Assembly: GCA_002371825.1 (NCBI GenBank)
Contig: DFHF01000021.1
Coordinates: 1 to 17,853, forward strand
Direction: 5' to 3'
DNA: 17,853 nucleotides
DNA from: Ruminococcus flavefaciens
GTDB lineage: Bacteria; Bacillota; Clostridia; Oscillospirales; Ruminococcaceae
Of the stretch, positions 9,433-15,468 are shown one piece after another. Position 1 is the stretch's first letter, and the number at the start of each line of letters is the position of its first letter. The position numbers and the translations under genes were made by a program. Below the pieces are notes generated by a model. It was not told the DNA's origin and did not search any database. It worked only from the letters and a program-made list of their open reading frames with translations.

Positions 9433-9446
9433 CCCGCAAAGGCGGG
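9433..9446. other. Small hairpin after smc, terminator-like only on the - strand
   Basis: CCCGC (9433-9437) pairs with GCGGG (9442-9446) around the loop AAAG. On the + strand no T-run follows, so it is not a standard terminator for smc. An A-run (9424-9429) lies on its left, so read on the - strand it becomes a GC stem followed by a T-run, the form of an intrinsic terminator. No - strand gene is present to use it. Confidence 0.5.
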
Positions 9447-9468
9447 GTGAAACGAATATATTATAACA

Positions 9469-9481
9469 GCCGCAATGCGGC
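9469..9481 (+). other. Small hairpin just upstream of the ftsY start
   Basis: GCCGC (9469-9473) pairs with GCGGC (9477-9481) around a three-base loop. It ends 15 bases before the ftsY ATG, next to the weak GGA ribosome binding site at 9487-9489. It could influence initiation or protect a processed mRNA end; this is inference. An ATG at 9475 lies in the loop and is not the likely start. Confidence 0.4.
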
Positions 9482-9495
9482 GGATTGGAATTATT

Positions 9496-10986
9496 ATGGG
9501 TATTTTTGCTAAGATCGCAGCAGGACTCAGAAAGACAAAGGACAGCTTTCTGGGCAGATTAAAAAGGATATTCAACTCCTTCACCAAGATAGACGAGGAG
9601 CTGTTCGAGGAGCTTGAAGAGGCAATGATAATGAGTGATATCGGAGTCGAGACCTCAGAACAGATATGCGACGAGCTCAGAAAGAAGATAAAGGAGAGAG
9701 GTATCACCGATCCTAATGAGATAATGGATCTTATCCAGGAAGTTATCGGCGATATCATGGGAGATGATACAGGTCTTGACCTTACACAGTCTCCGGCAGT
9801 AATAATGGTTATCGGCGTTAACGGAGCCGGCAAGACCACAACTATCGGAAAGCTCTGCTATCAGTTCAAGAATGAGGGCAAGAAGGTCCTTGTTGCAGCA
9901 GCAGATACATTCCGTGCCGCAGCGATAGATCAGCTTGAGGTGTGGACAGAGCGTGCAGGTGTTGATATAGTAAAGCACGCCGAGGGCTCTGATCCCGGAG
10001 CTGTCGTGTACGATGCACTTGAAGCTGCAAAGGCAAGAGAGTGTGACGTAGTTATAATAGATACAGCAGGCCGACTTCACAACAAGAAGAACCTTATGGA
10101 CGAGCTTGCGAAGATAAACCGTATAATCGACAACAAGGCAGGGGAGTGCTCACGAGAGGTGCTTCTCGTACTTGATGCGACTACCGGACAAAATGCAGTA
10201 AATCAGGCAAAGCTGTTCAGTGAGACTGCCCCCATCACAGGTATCGTCCTCACAAAGCTTGACGGTACAGCAAAGGGCGGTATCGTTATATCAATAAAGA
10301 ACGAGCTCGGCATCCCTGTAAAGCTCATAGGTGTAGGCGAGAAGATAGACGATCTTCAGCCCTTTGACAGCAAGACCTTTGTACAGGCACTGTTCAGTGA
10401 CAACGACTTTGAGGACGAAGACGAGGAGACAGAGGATATCGCTGAGGATACAGAGTACGATGATGAGGAATACGATGAAGAGTATGACGATTCCGAGGAA
10501 GAGTACGATGAGGACGAAGACGAGTCTGAAGACGAAGATGATTACGATGAAGAAGACTCTGACGAAGAAGACTCAGAAGAGGCAGCTGATGATGATGACG
10601 AAGAGGACGATGAAGAGGGTGCAAGAGAAGCACTTGAGCAGTACCTCAGAGAGAAGAATGCAAAGCTTGCTGATGATGAGGATGAAGACGAGGATACAGA
10701 CGAGGTGATAGAGGCCGAGGGCTATACCTACAACGCTCATTATATGGACGATTTCGATGAGGATGAGGACAATGATGAGGAAGAGTCTGACGATGATGAC
10801 AGCGAGTACGAAGACGGATACGACTCAGACGAAGAGTACGATTATGACGAGGAAGACTCCTATTACGAGGATGAAGACGAGGACAGCGAGGAAGAAGAGT
10901 ACGAAGAAGAGGAGCAGCCTGAAAAGGAAAAGAAGAAGGGCTTCTTCAGAAGACTGTTCGGCAGAAAGGACGAGGATGATGATTGA
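9496..10986 (+). CDS. ftsY: SRP receptor FtsY with a long acidic C-terminal tail and terminal basic helix
   Basis: The membrane-side GTPase that docks the signal recognition particle and its ribosome at the translocon. The start is ATG 9496 (GGA at 9487-9489), giving MGIFAKIAAGLRKTKDSF, the usual short amphipathic segment before the N domain. The NG core is complete at about 300 residues: P-loop GVNGAGKTTT (107-116), DTAGR (189-193), TKLDGTAKGG (from 253), and the family's normal ending GVGEKIDDLQPFDSKTFVQALF. It then continues for about 195 residues, while most FtsY proteins stop here. Residues 304-473 are mostly Asp and Glu with regular Tyr and Ser, broken by a helical-looking island (REALEQYLREKNAKLA, 377-392) and an aromatic one (GYTYNAHYMDDF, from 409). 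The end is basic and amphipathic: KKKGFFRRLFGRK (479-491). The last eight bases overlap rdgB. Identity is certain; the tail's role is unknown. Confidence 0.96.
   Translation: MGIFAKIAAGLRKTKDSFLGRLKRIFNSFTKIDEELFEELEEAMIMSDIGVETSEQICDELRKKIKERGITDPNEIMDLIQEVIGDIMGDDTGLDLTQSPAVIMVIGVNGAGKTTTIGKLCYQFKNEGKKVLVAAADTFRAAAIDQLEVWTERAGVDIVKHAEGSDPGAVVYDALEAAKARECDVVIIDTAGRLHNKKNLMDELAKINRIIDNKAGECSREVLLVLDATTGQNAVNQAKLFSETAPITGIVLTKLDGTAKGGIVISIKNELGIPVKLIGVGEKIDDLQPFDSKTFVQALFSDNDFEDEDEETEDIAEDTEYDDEEYDEEYDDSEEEYDEDEDESEDEDDYDEEDSDEEDSEEAADDDDEEDDEEGAREALEQYLREKNAKLADDEDEDEDTDEVIEAEGYTYNAHYMDDFDEDEDNDEEESDDDDSEYEDGYDSDEEYDYDEEDSYYEDEDEDSEEEEYEEEEQPEKEKKKGFFRRLFGRKDEDDD
10405..10914 (+). repeat. Low-complexity GA-rich tract encoding the FtsY acidic tail
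   Basis: Imperfect runs of GAN triplets (GAT, GAC, GAA, GAG) with occasional TAC, TCT and TCC codons, interrupted at about 10618-10674 and 10711-10758. The + strand is strongly purine-biased. The mixed use of synonymous Asp and Glu codons means it is a protein-level low-complexity region rather than an exact DNA tandem repeat. The forward +1 frame over it reads a basic protein, which is a by-product of the codons and not a gene. Confidence 0.85.
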
Positions 10987-11560
10987 TAAGCTGGTAATGG
11001 CTACCAACAACGCAAATAAGCTCAGGGAGGCAAGAGAGATACTTGCTCCACTTGGAATAGAGGTCATTTCCCAGAAGGAGGCCGGTGCAGACATCGAAGC
11101 TGACGAGATCGGTGATTCCTTTGAAGAAAATGCAGTAATAAAAGCTCAGAGCGTATATGACATAGTCGGACTGCCTGTGATAGCAGATGACAGCGGCTTA
11201 TGCGTAGATGCTCTTGACGGAAGACCGGGAGTACATTCTGCCAGATATGCTCCCAAGGGCAAGGAGTGCGACAAGCTTCTTGAAGAGATGAAGGATGTCC
11301 CTGAGGATGAACGTTCCGCCCGCTTTGAGTGCTGGCTGGTCTACATGGATTATGACAGCATCGAGGTAGTCACAGGAAGCTGTGAGGGCAGGATAGGATT
11401 TGAAAAACGAGGCGAAAACGGCTTCGGCTATGACCCGGTTTTCATAAGCGGAGAGCGCACACTTGCAGAGATGAGTGCAGATGAAAAAAATGCGATAAGT
11501 CACAGAGGTGCAGCCATGAGAGCGCTGTACGATCTGCTGAAGGAAAGATATGGTGAATGA
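10979..11560 (+). CDS. rdgB: XTP/dITP diphosphatase (RdgB/HAM1 family)
   Basis: House-cleaning pyrophosphatase that hydrolyses deaminated purine triphosphates (dITP, ITP, XTP) to monophosphates so they are not built into DNA or RNA. The family motifs are all present: ATNNANKLREA at the N-terminus, ADDSGLCVDALDGRPGVHSA with Asp70 and Asp71 at the metal site, GFGYDPVF, and HRGAAMRAL near the C-terminus. The 193-residue length is normal. Two adjacent ATGs (10976 and 10979) are possible; 10979 is preferred, eight bases after AAAGGA (10965-10970). The start and its ribosome binding site lie inside the end of ftsY, so translation is probably coupled. The reading frame stays open upstream of the start to 10712, inside the ftsY tail, but that part is a basic low-complexity shadow. 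Confidence 0.95.
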   Translation: MIDKLVMATNNANKLREAREILAPLGIEVISQKEAGADIEADEIGDSFEENAVIKAQSVYDIVGLPVIADDSGLCVDALDGRPGVHSARYAPKGKECDKLLEEMKDVPEDERSARFECWLVYMDYDSIEVVTGSCEGRIGFEKRGENGFGYDPVFISGERTLAEMSADEKNAISHRGAAMRALYDLLKERYGE

Positions 11561-11561
11561 T

Positions 11562-11864
11562 ATGCTTACAAGCAAGCAGAGAGCGTACCTGAGAGGTATA
11601 GCTTCCACATACGAGACTATCTATCAGATAGGCAAGGGCGGAGTAACAGAGGCAATGTGCAAGGACATAGCCGAGGCGCTCCGCAAGAGAGAGCTCATAA
11701 AGCTGAGAGTTCTTGAAAATTCCGGCTGGACCGCAAGAGAAGCAGCAGACGCAGTAGCAGAGATGACAGGAGCAGATGTAGTTCAGGTCATCGGAAGCAA
11801 GTTCGTGCTTTTCAAGCGCAACGAAAAGGATCCGGTAATAGAGAATATACCAAAGGCAAAATAA
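11562..11864 (+). CDS. yhbY: CRM-domain RNA-binding protein, YqeI/YhbY family
   Basis: A small ribosome-assembly-associated RNA-binding protein of the CRS1/YhbY (CRM) family; E. coli YhbY associates with pre-50S particles. The 100-residue protein starts MLTSKQRAYLRG, nearly the start of B. subtilis YqeI. It contains YQIGKGGVTEAM, the GxxG-type RNA-binding loop of the fold, and ends with VVQVIGSKFVLFKRN. An ATG at 11550 would add four residues and overlap rdgB; it has an AGGA at 11541-11544 and cannot be excluded. The chosen ATG at 11562 has GGTGA five bases upstream and follows the rdgB stop by one base. In Firmicutes this gene typically sits just before nadD and yqeK, as here. Confidence 0.93.
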   Translation: MLTSKQRAYLRGIASTYETIYQIGKGGVTEAMCKDIAEALRKRELIKLRVLENSGWTAREAADAVAEMTGADVVQVIGSKFVLFKRNEKDPVIENIPKAK

Positions 11865-11876
11865 AAGATCATTGAT

Positions 11877-11918
11877 CTCAGGGATAGTGCCGCAGCCGGC
11901 AGAGCAGCTGTTCCTGAG
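11877..11918 (+). other. Possible long-loop hairpin between yhbY and nadD
   Basis: CTCAGGGA (11877-11884) can pair with TTCCTGAG (11911-11918), with one G-T wobble, enclosing 26 bases in which CAGC and GCTG may form an extra stem. No T-run follows, so this is not a clear terminator. The rest of the 90-base gap contains only the nadD ribosome binding site (AGGGGGTG, 11942-11949). Confidence 0.35.
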
Positions 11919-11954
11919 GCAGTCAACGTCATAAAAATAACAGGGGGTGCGGAA

Positions 11955-13175
11955 ATGCGTATAGGAATATTCGGCGGGAGCTTCAATCCCGTGCACAACG
12001 GACATATACATCTTGCAAGAGCCGCTGCGGAGGAATTCGGGCTTGAAAAGATATACCTTGTTCCGTCAAGGATATCTCCACATCGTTCAAGTGATGAATA
12101 TGTATCCGGAGAGGACAGGCTTGCCATGCTGAGAATGGCAGCTGAAAACGATCCGCTGTTTGAGGTGAGTGACTATGAGCTCAATTCTGACAGAGTGAGC
12201 TATTCCATATACACGATCGAACATTTCCGGGGAAAACATCCGCAGGATGAGCTGTATCTTCTTGTAGGGAGCGATATGCTCCTATCGTTTGACAAGTGGT
12301 ACCGATTCGGAGATATTCTGAGTGAAGCCACACTTTGCGTGGTATCGAGAAATCAGGGAGATATGAAGCTGCTTAAGAAGAAGGCAGCCGAGCTTAGCAG
12401 ATTCGGAGATGTGCTTGTAAGTGAGTCGTCACCGGTGATAATCTCCTCAACAGAAATAAGAAAAAAAATTGCAAAAAATAAGAATTTTGCTTGCTATCTG
12501 AATGAAAATGTAGTACAATATATAAGATCAAAAGGATTATATTCTTACAGAGGAGATGCTGGTTTGTTATTTGATCCTGATGAAAAGAAGAAGTATCTGA
12601 AGGCTAATCTTTCTGCGAAGAGATATGTACATTCGCTGAATGTAGCCGCTGAGTGCAGAAAGCTGGCAGAAAAATACGGTGAAGATCCCGACAAGGCATA
12701 TTTTGCAGGGCTTCTCCACGATATATGCAAGGAGCTTCCTGATGCAGATCAGAAGGAGCTCGTTCTGAACAGCGGATTCACAGTCTGCCGTGAGGAGATC
12801 GAGACCCGCTCGCTGTGGCACGCTATCGCAGGAGCATATTTCATAAAGACAAAGTTCGGCGTTGAAGATATAGATATACTCAACGCAGTACGTTTTCATA
12901 CAGTCGGAAGAGCAGGAATGTCAAGGCTTGAAGAGATAGTATATCTCGGCGACCTTATATCCGCAGACAGGGATTACAAGGATGTGGACAGAATGAGGAA
13001 GCTTTCATATTCAGACCTGAACAGCGCTATGCTGGAGGCATTTGCATTTTCCATAAAATCCGTCGTAAAGAAAGGCGGACTTGTACCGGTCTGCACAGCC
13101 GAGGGATATAATTTCTATACCCGGCTCGTGAGAGAGGAAAAAAACAGCGTTAACCCGAAAAGAGGACTTAAATGA
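11955..13175 (+). CDS. nadD: Fused nicotinate-nucleotide adenylyltransferase and YqeK-type HD hydrolase
   Basis: One 406-residue frame joins two enzymes that are separate neighbours in most Firmicutes. Residues 1 to about 200 are NadD, which makes deamido-NAD from nicotinate mononucleotide and ATP; GGSFNPVHNGH (7-17) and ISSTEIR (163-169) are its nucleotide-binding signatures. Residues about 205-400 are YqeK, an HD-domain protein whose family members hydrolyse Ap4A to ADP. The metal set is complete: His226, His255-Asp256 (LLHDICKE), His289, His315 and Asp333. The start is ATG 11955, behind AGGGGGTG (11942-11949). The stop overlaps the LCP gene as ATGA. The linker around codons 197-206 is encoded in AT-rich DNA with an internal start signal (separate entries), so free YqeK may also be made. 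Such fusions are known, for example in mycoplasmas. Confidence 0.94.
   Translation: MRIGIFGGSFNPVHNGHIHLARAAAEEFGLEKIYLVPSRISPHRSSDEYVSGEDRLAMLRMAAENDPLFEVSDYELNSDRVSYSIYTIEHFRGKHPQDELYLLVGSDMLLSFDKWYRFGDILSEATLCVVSRNQGDMKLLKKKAAELSRFGDVLVSESSPVIISSTEIRKKIAKNKNFACYLNENVVQYIRSKGLYSYRGDAGLLFDPDEKKKYLKANLSAKRYVHSLNVAAECRKLAEKYGEDPDKAYFAGLLHDICKELPDADQKELVLNSGFTVCREEIETRSLWHAIAGAYFIKTKFGVEDIDILNAVRFHTVGRAGMSRLEEIVYLGDLISADRDYKDVDRMRKLSYSDLNSAMLEAFAFSIKSVVKKGGLVPVCTAEGYNFYTRLVREEKNSVNPKRGLK
12491..12519 (+). promoter_or_regulatory. Candidate internal sigma-A-type promoter before the yqeK half
   Basis: TTGCTA (12491-12496), a 17-base spacer and TACAAT (12514-12519) match the sigma-A consensus at 4/6 and 5/6 positions. 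They lie in a patch of about 90 bases (12455-12545) visibly richer in A and T than its surroundings. A transcript would begin near 12526, about 38 bases before the internal TTG. AT-rich coding DNA can give such matches by chance. Confidence 0.4.
12549..12566 (+). promoter_or_regulatory. Candidate internal ribosome binding site and TTG start for free YqeK
   Basis: AGAGGAG (12549-12555) lies eight bases before an in-frame TTG (12564-12566, codon 204 of the fusion). Starting there gives a 203-residue protein beginning (M)LFDPDEKKKYLKANLS, close to the length and start of stand-alone YqeK proteins. smc in this window also starts at TTG behind a similar site, so the organism uses such starts. The same bases also encode linker residues, so chance remains possible. 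Confidence 0.45.
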
Positions 13176-14707
13176 ACGAAATGGACAATAACGAAGAGAT
13201 AATAGAAAGTACAGGATCATCTCAGAATAAGCCGAAGCCGCTGAGAAAGCTCAAGCGCATACAGCCGTCAAGAGCTGAGCAGCAGCATACCGGGGCGGGC
13301 AGTTATGCTCCGCAGCATGAGATGCCTCCGGCTGAGAGCGGCAGGCAAATGGCAGGGTCTGGGAATGAAAGGGGATATATCCCGAAGCACGAGGCTGCTC
13401 CTCATCCATATGTCGGAAAGCATGAAGCAGTTCCGGATGATGCAGAGTACAGAAGAGACTATGCTCGCCATGTTGAGGAAATGGAGTACGATCCGGAGGA
13501 TGAGGACGAACTGCCAAAGAAGAAAAAGAAGCGTTCAAACTGGAGAGATCCGCTTGTAAAGACGCTTTCAATAATAGTAAGTCTTGTACTGATATGTGTA
13601 CTTGTACTGAATCTGCCGATACTCTGGTACAAAAAGAACGGCGTAAAGGAAAGAGTGTCGATAATAACCTATTTCAAGCGCTGGCAGCCTCTTGTAGAGA
13701 TAGAGGGCGAGATCGACAAGACAAATATCGATCCCAAGGTAAATACGAATGCAATGCCTGATGATGACGGCCTTGATCTACCGCAGCTCGTTGAGGGACA
13801 GTATACAGTGCTATTCCTTGGATTTGATGAGGACGTATTCAATACCGATGTTATGTGGGTATGTCAGTTTGATATACTTGCCGGCAAGCTGAGGATACTT
13901 CAGATACCGAGAGACTCAGCAGTTCCGGACTTCACAAGCTCACCGAATACTAAATTCAACAGCATTTATTCATTGGGCGATCCGAATATAAATCCGCCTA
14001 TAAACCGAGTTGTAAATGCGATATACCAGTGCTTTGGCATACCGATAGATGCTTATGTTACCACGACCTGCTTCGATATCGTTGATCTGGTAGATTGCGT
14101 AGGAGGTATCCCGATGACCCTTGATGCGCCTATACAGTATGACGGTGTCACAGTAGTAGATTCCGGTGATGTTGTACTGAACGGTGTGCAGGCAGAGTGG
14201 TTTATCCGCTACCGCCAGGGCTGGCTTGAAGGCGACATCGGACGTATGCAGAACCAGAGAAGATTTATGGCAGCTTCAATGCAGAAGATGCTTGATATCG
14301 CCAAGAATGAAGGCAAGACCAAGCTCTACAGCTACATGAAGCAGATCTACGATCATAAGTGGATAGCAACAGATATGAGTGTTGAGGATCTGAGCAAGCT
14401 GATCGATTTCGCATCAAATCTCTCTATGGACAGTGTTCAGGTGGATATGATCCCCGGCGAAGGAAGTGACGGAACAAAGAAATATTTTGGCCCTGATGGA
14501 CATGAATACTCCATATTCTCCATCCACCTCCAGGAGACTCTTGATCTTCTCAACAAGTACTACAGGCCGTATCAGCAGAAGCTTACAAGAAGTGATACAG
14601 CAATCATTGAGTGGATAACAGACCATGCCGTATCAAACTACGATGAAAAAACACAAACACTTGATGAGGTGCTCAACGGAGCAGAGCCTGCAAGAACACC
14701 GAATTAA
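13172..14707 (+). CDS. LytR-CpsA-Psr (LCP) family cell-wall glycopolymer ligase
   Basis: LCP proteins transfer teichoic acid or capsule-type polymers from an undecaprenyl-pyrophosphate carrier to peptidoglycan. The 511 residues comprise a cytoplasmic N-terminus of about 130 residues, one membrane segment (about 131-152, SIIVSLVLICVLVLNLPIL) preceded by a lysine cluster, and an extracellular LCP domain from about 210. Family residues are visible: VLFLGFDEDVFNTDVMW (Asp226), QIPRDS (Arg247), FIRYRQ (346 and 348) and DIGRMQNQRR (358, 363, 364). The N-terminus is unusually long for the family, is polar, and has three loosely similar HE units (PQHEMPPAE, PKHEAAPHP, GKHEAVPDD). The start at 13172 overlaps the nadD-yqeK stop by four bases, with AGAGGA five bases upstream. 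An LCP gene between nadD/yqeK and rsfS is known from other Clostridia. The attached polymer cannot be told from sequence. Confidence 0.92.
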   Translation: MNEMDNNEEIIESTGSSQNKPKPLRKLKRIQPSRAEQQHTGAGSYAPQHEMPPAESGRQMAGSGNERGYIPKHEAAPHPYVGKHEAVPDDAEYRRDYARHVEEMEYDPEDEDELPKKKKKRSNWRDPLVKTLSIIVSLVLICVLVLNLPILWYKKNGVKERVSIITYFKRWQPLVEIEGEIDKTNIDPKVNTNAMPDDDGLDLPQLVEGQYTVLFLGFDEDVFNTDVMWVCQFDILAGKLRILQIPRDSAVPDFTSSPNTKFNSIYSLGDPNINPPINRVVNAIYQCFGIPIDAYVTTTCFDIVDLVDCVGGIPMTLDAPIQYDGVTVVDSGDVVLNGVQAEWFIRYRQGWLEGDIGRMQNQRRFMAASMQKMLDIAKNEGKTKLYSYMKQIYDHKWIATDMSVEDLSKLIDFASNLSMDSVQVDMIPGEGSDGTKKYFGPDGHEYSIFSIHLQETLDLLNKYYRPYQQKLTRSDTAIIEWITDHAVSNYDEKTQTLDEVLNGAEPARTPN

Positions 14708-14731
14708 CTCAGACGATGAAAGGCGTAAAAT

Positions 14732-15091
14732 ATGAACGAACAGGAAAAACTTGAACTTATAATAAAGACTCTTGACGCTAAAAGAGGCGAGGATATACAG
14801 GCAATAAAGATCTCTGATCTTACAATACTTGCTGATTATTTCGTTATCGTAAACGGTACCAGCAATACTCATGCCCGTACCCTTGCGGACGAAGTAGAGT
14901 TCCAGATGTCACAGAAGGGCATCGAGCCTCTCCGCCGTGAAGCAGACACAGGAAACACATGGATAGTCCTTGATTACGGCGATATCATAATCCATGTATT
15001 CTATAAGGACACCAGAAACTTCTACAAGCTCGAAGGCCTCTGGGCTGACGGCGAGCAGCTTGACATCAGCAGCCTTATCACTAAGGAGTGA
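14732..15091 (+). CDS. rsfS: Ribosomal silencing factor RsfS
   Basis: Binds ribosomal protein uL14 on the 50S subunit and blocks joining to 30S, lowering translation when nutrients run out. The 119-residue protein is a full-length RsfS/YbeB/Iojap domain: ADYFVIVNGTSNTHARTLAD, the WIVLDYGDIIIHVF core strand and FYKLEGLW near the end are the family hallmarks. ATG 14732 is eight bases after AAAGG (14719-14723). A 24-base gap separates it from the LCP gene. The position after nadD and yqeK is the usual one in Firmicutes (nadD-yqeK-rsfS), here with an LCP gene inserted. Confidence 0.97.
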   Translation: MNEQEKLELIIKTLDAKRGEDIQAIKISDLTILADYFVIVNGTSNTHARTLADEVEFQMSQKGIEPLRREADTGNTWIVLDYGDIIIHVFYKDTRNFYKLEGLWADGEQLDISSLITKE

Positions 15092-15097
15092 GATCTG

Positions 15098-15448
15098 ATG
15101 TCCACAAACAATGAAAACGGAAGAAAGATATGCATAGGAATAGGGGCATATCTCATAGTGAAGTGTATCCTTAACATGGTCATAGGCGGAGGCCTTGATA
15201 TAGGCGGCCTGATACTGGCGGCCGGACTTGCAGCAGTGATGTGGGCAGGGATACAGTACACGAATTACGCTGTGGCAGGCATACTTGCACTTATTGCACT
15301 GATACACCTGCCTGCGAATATTTCCAATATCAGCAGCAACTGGATATACCTTATCGAAGGATTGATCGATATAGGCTGTGCAGTATTGCTGTGTACATTC
15401 AGCGACATCAAGGAGCACTTCACAAACACAATAAATGTAAATAATTAG
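15098..15448 (+). CDS. Small integral membrane protein, four predicted helices, function unknown
   Basis: I do not recognise this family. The 116-residue protein has a short polar N-terminus (MSTNNENGRK), then four hydrophobic stretches: about 11-29, 35-53, 58-73 and 82-101. The first is followed by a glycine-rich turn (GGGLDIGG). The C-terminus (DIKEHFTNTINVNN) is polar. There is no signal-peptide cleavage site, catalytic motif or cysteine pair that suggests an enzyme. ATG 15098 lies nine bases after a strong AAGGAG (15083-15088) that overlaps the end of rsfS, so it is very probably translated. It follows rsfS by six bases and precedes leuS by 20. Its fold resembles many small bacterial membrane proteins in a general way only. 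Confidence 0.8.
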   Translation: MSTNNENGRKICIGIGAYLIVKCILNMVIGGGLDIGGLILAAGLAAVMWAGIQYTNYAVAGILALIALIHLPANISNISSNWIYLIEGLIDIGCAVLLCTFSDIKEHFTNTINVNN

Positions 15449-15468
15449 TAAAAGGAATGAGTTATAAA

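Noticed and set aside
9475..9495. An earlier ATG for ftsY adding seven residues
   Set aside because: It lies in a hairpin loop without a ribosome binding site. The ATG at 9496 gives the family-typical MGIFAKI start behind GGA.
10364..10708. A 114-codon + strand frame encoding a basic Thr/Lys/Met-rich protein inside the ftsY tail
   Set aside because: It is the +1 reading of GAN-rich codons. Its composition follows mechanically from the acidic frame, it has no clear ribosome binding site and resembles no family.
10757..10978. An extended N-terminus for rdgB starting inside ftsY
   Set aside because: The extra 74 residues are basic low-complexity sequence from the acidic tract. The RdgB family starts at ATNNANKL, matching the ATG at 10979.
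13583..13610. Two copies of a 10-base direct repeat (CTTGTACTGA) 18 bases apart
   Set aside because: They encode repeated Val-Leu residues of the LCP membrane helix; explained by codon reuse, not by a regulatory or mobile element.
15463..15468. TATAAA just before the leuS ATG as a promoter -10 element
   Set aside because: Transcription would begin within leuS after its start codon and there is no matching -35; it is simply an AT-rich spacer.
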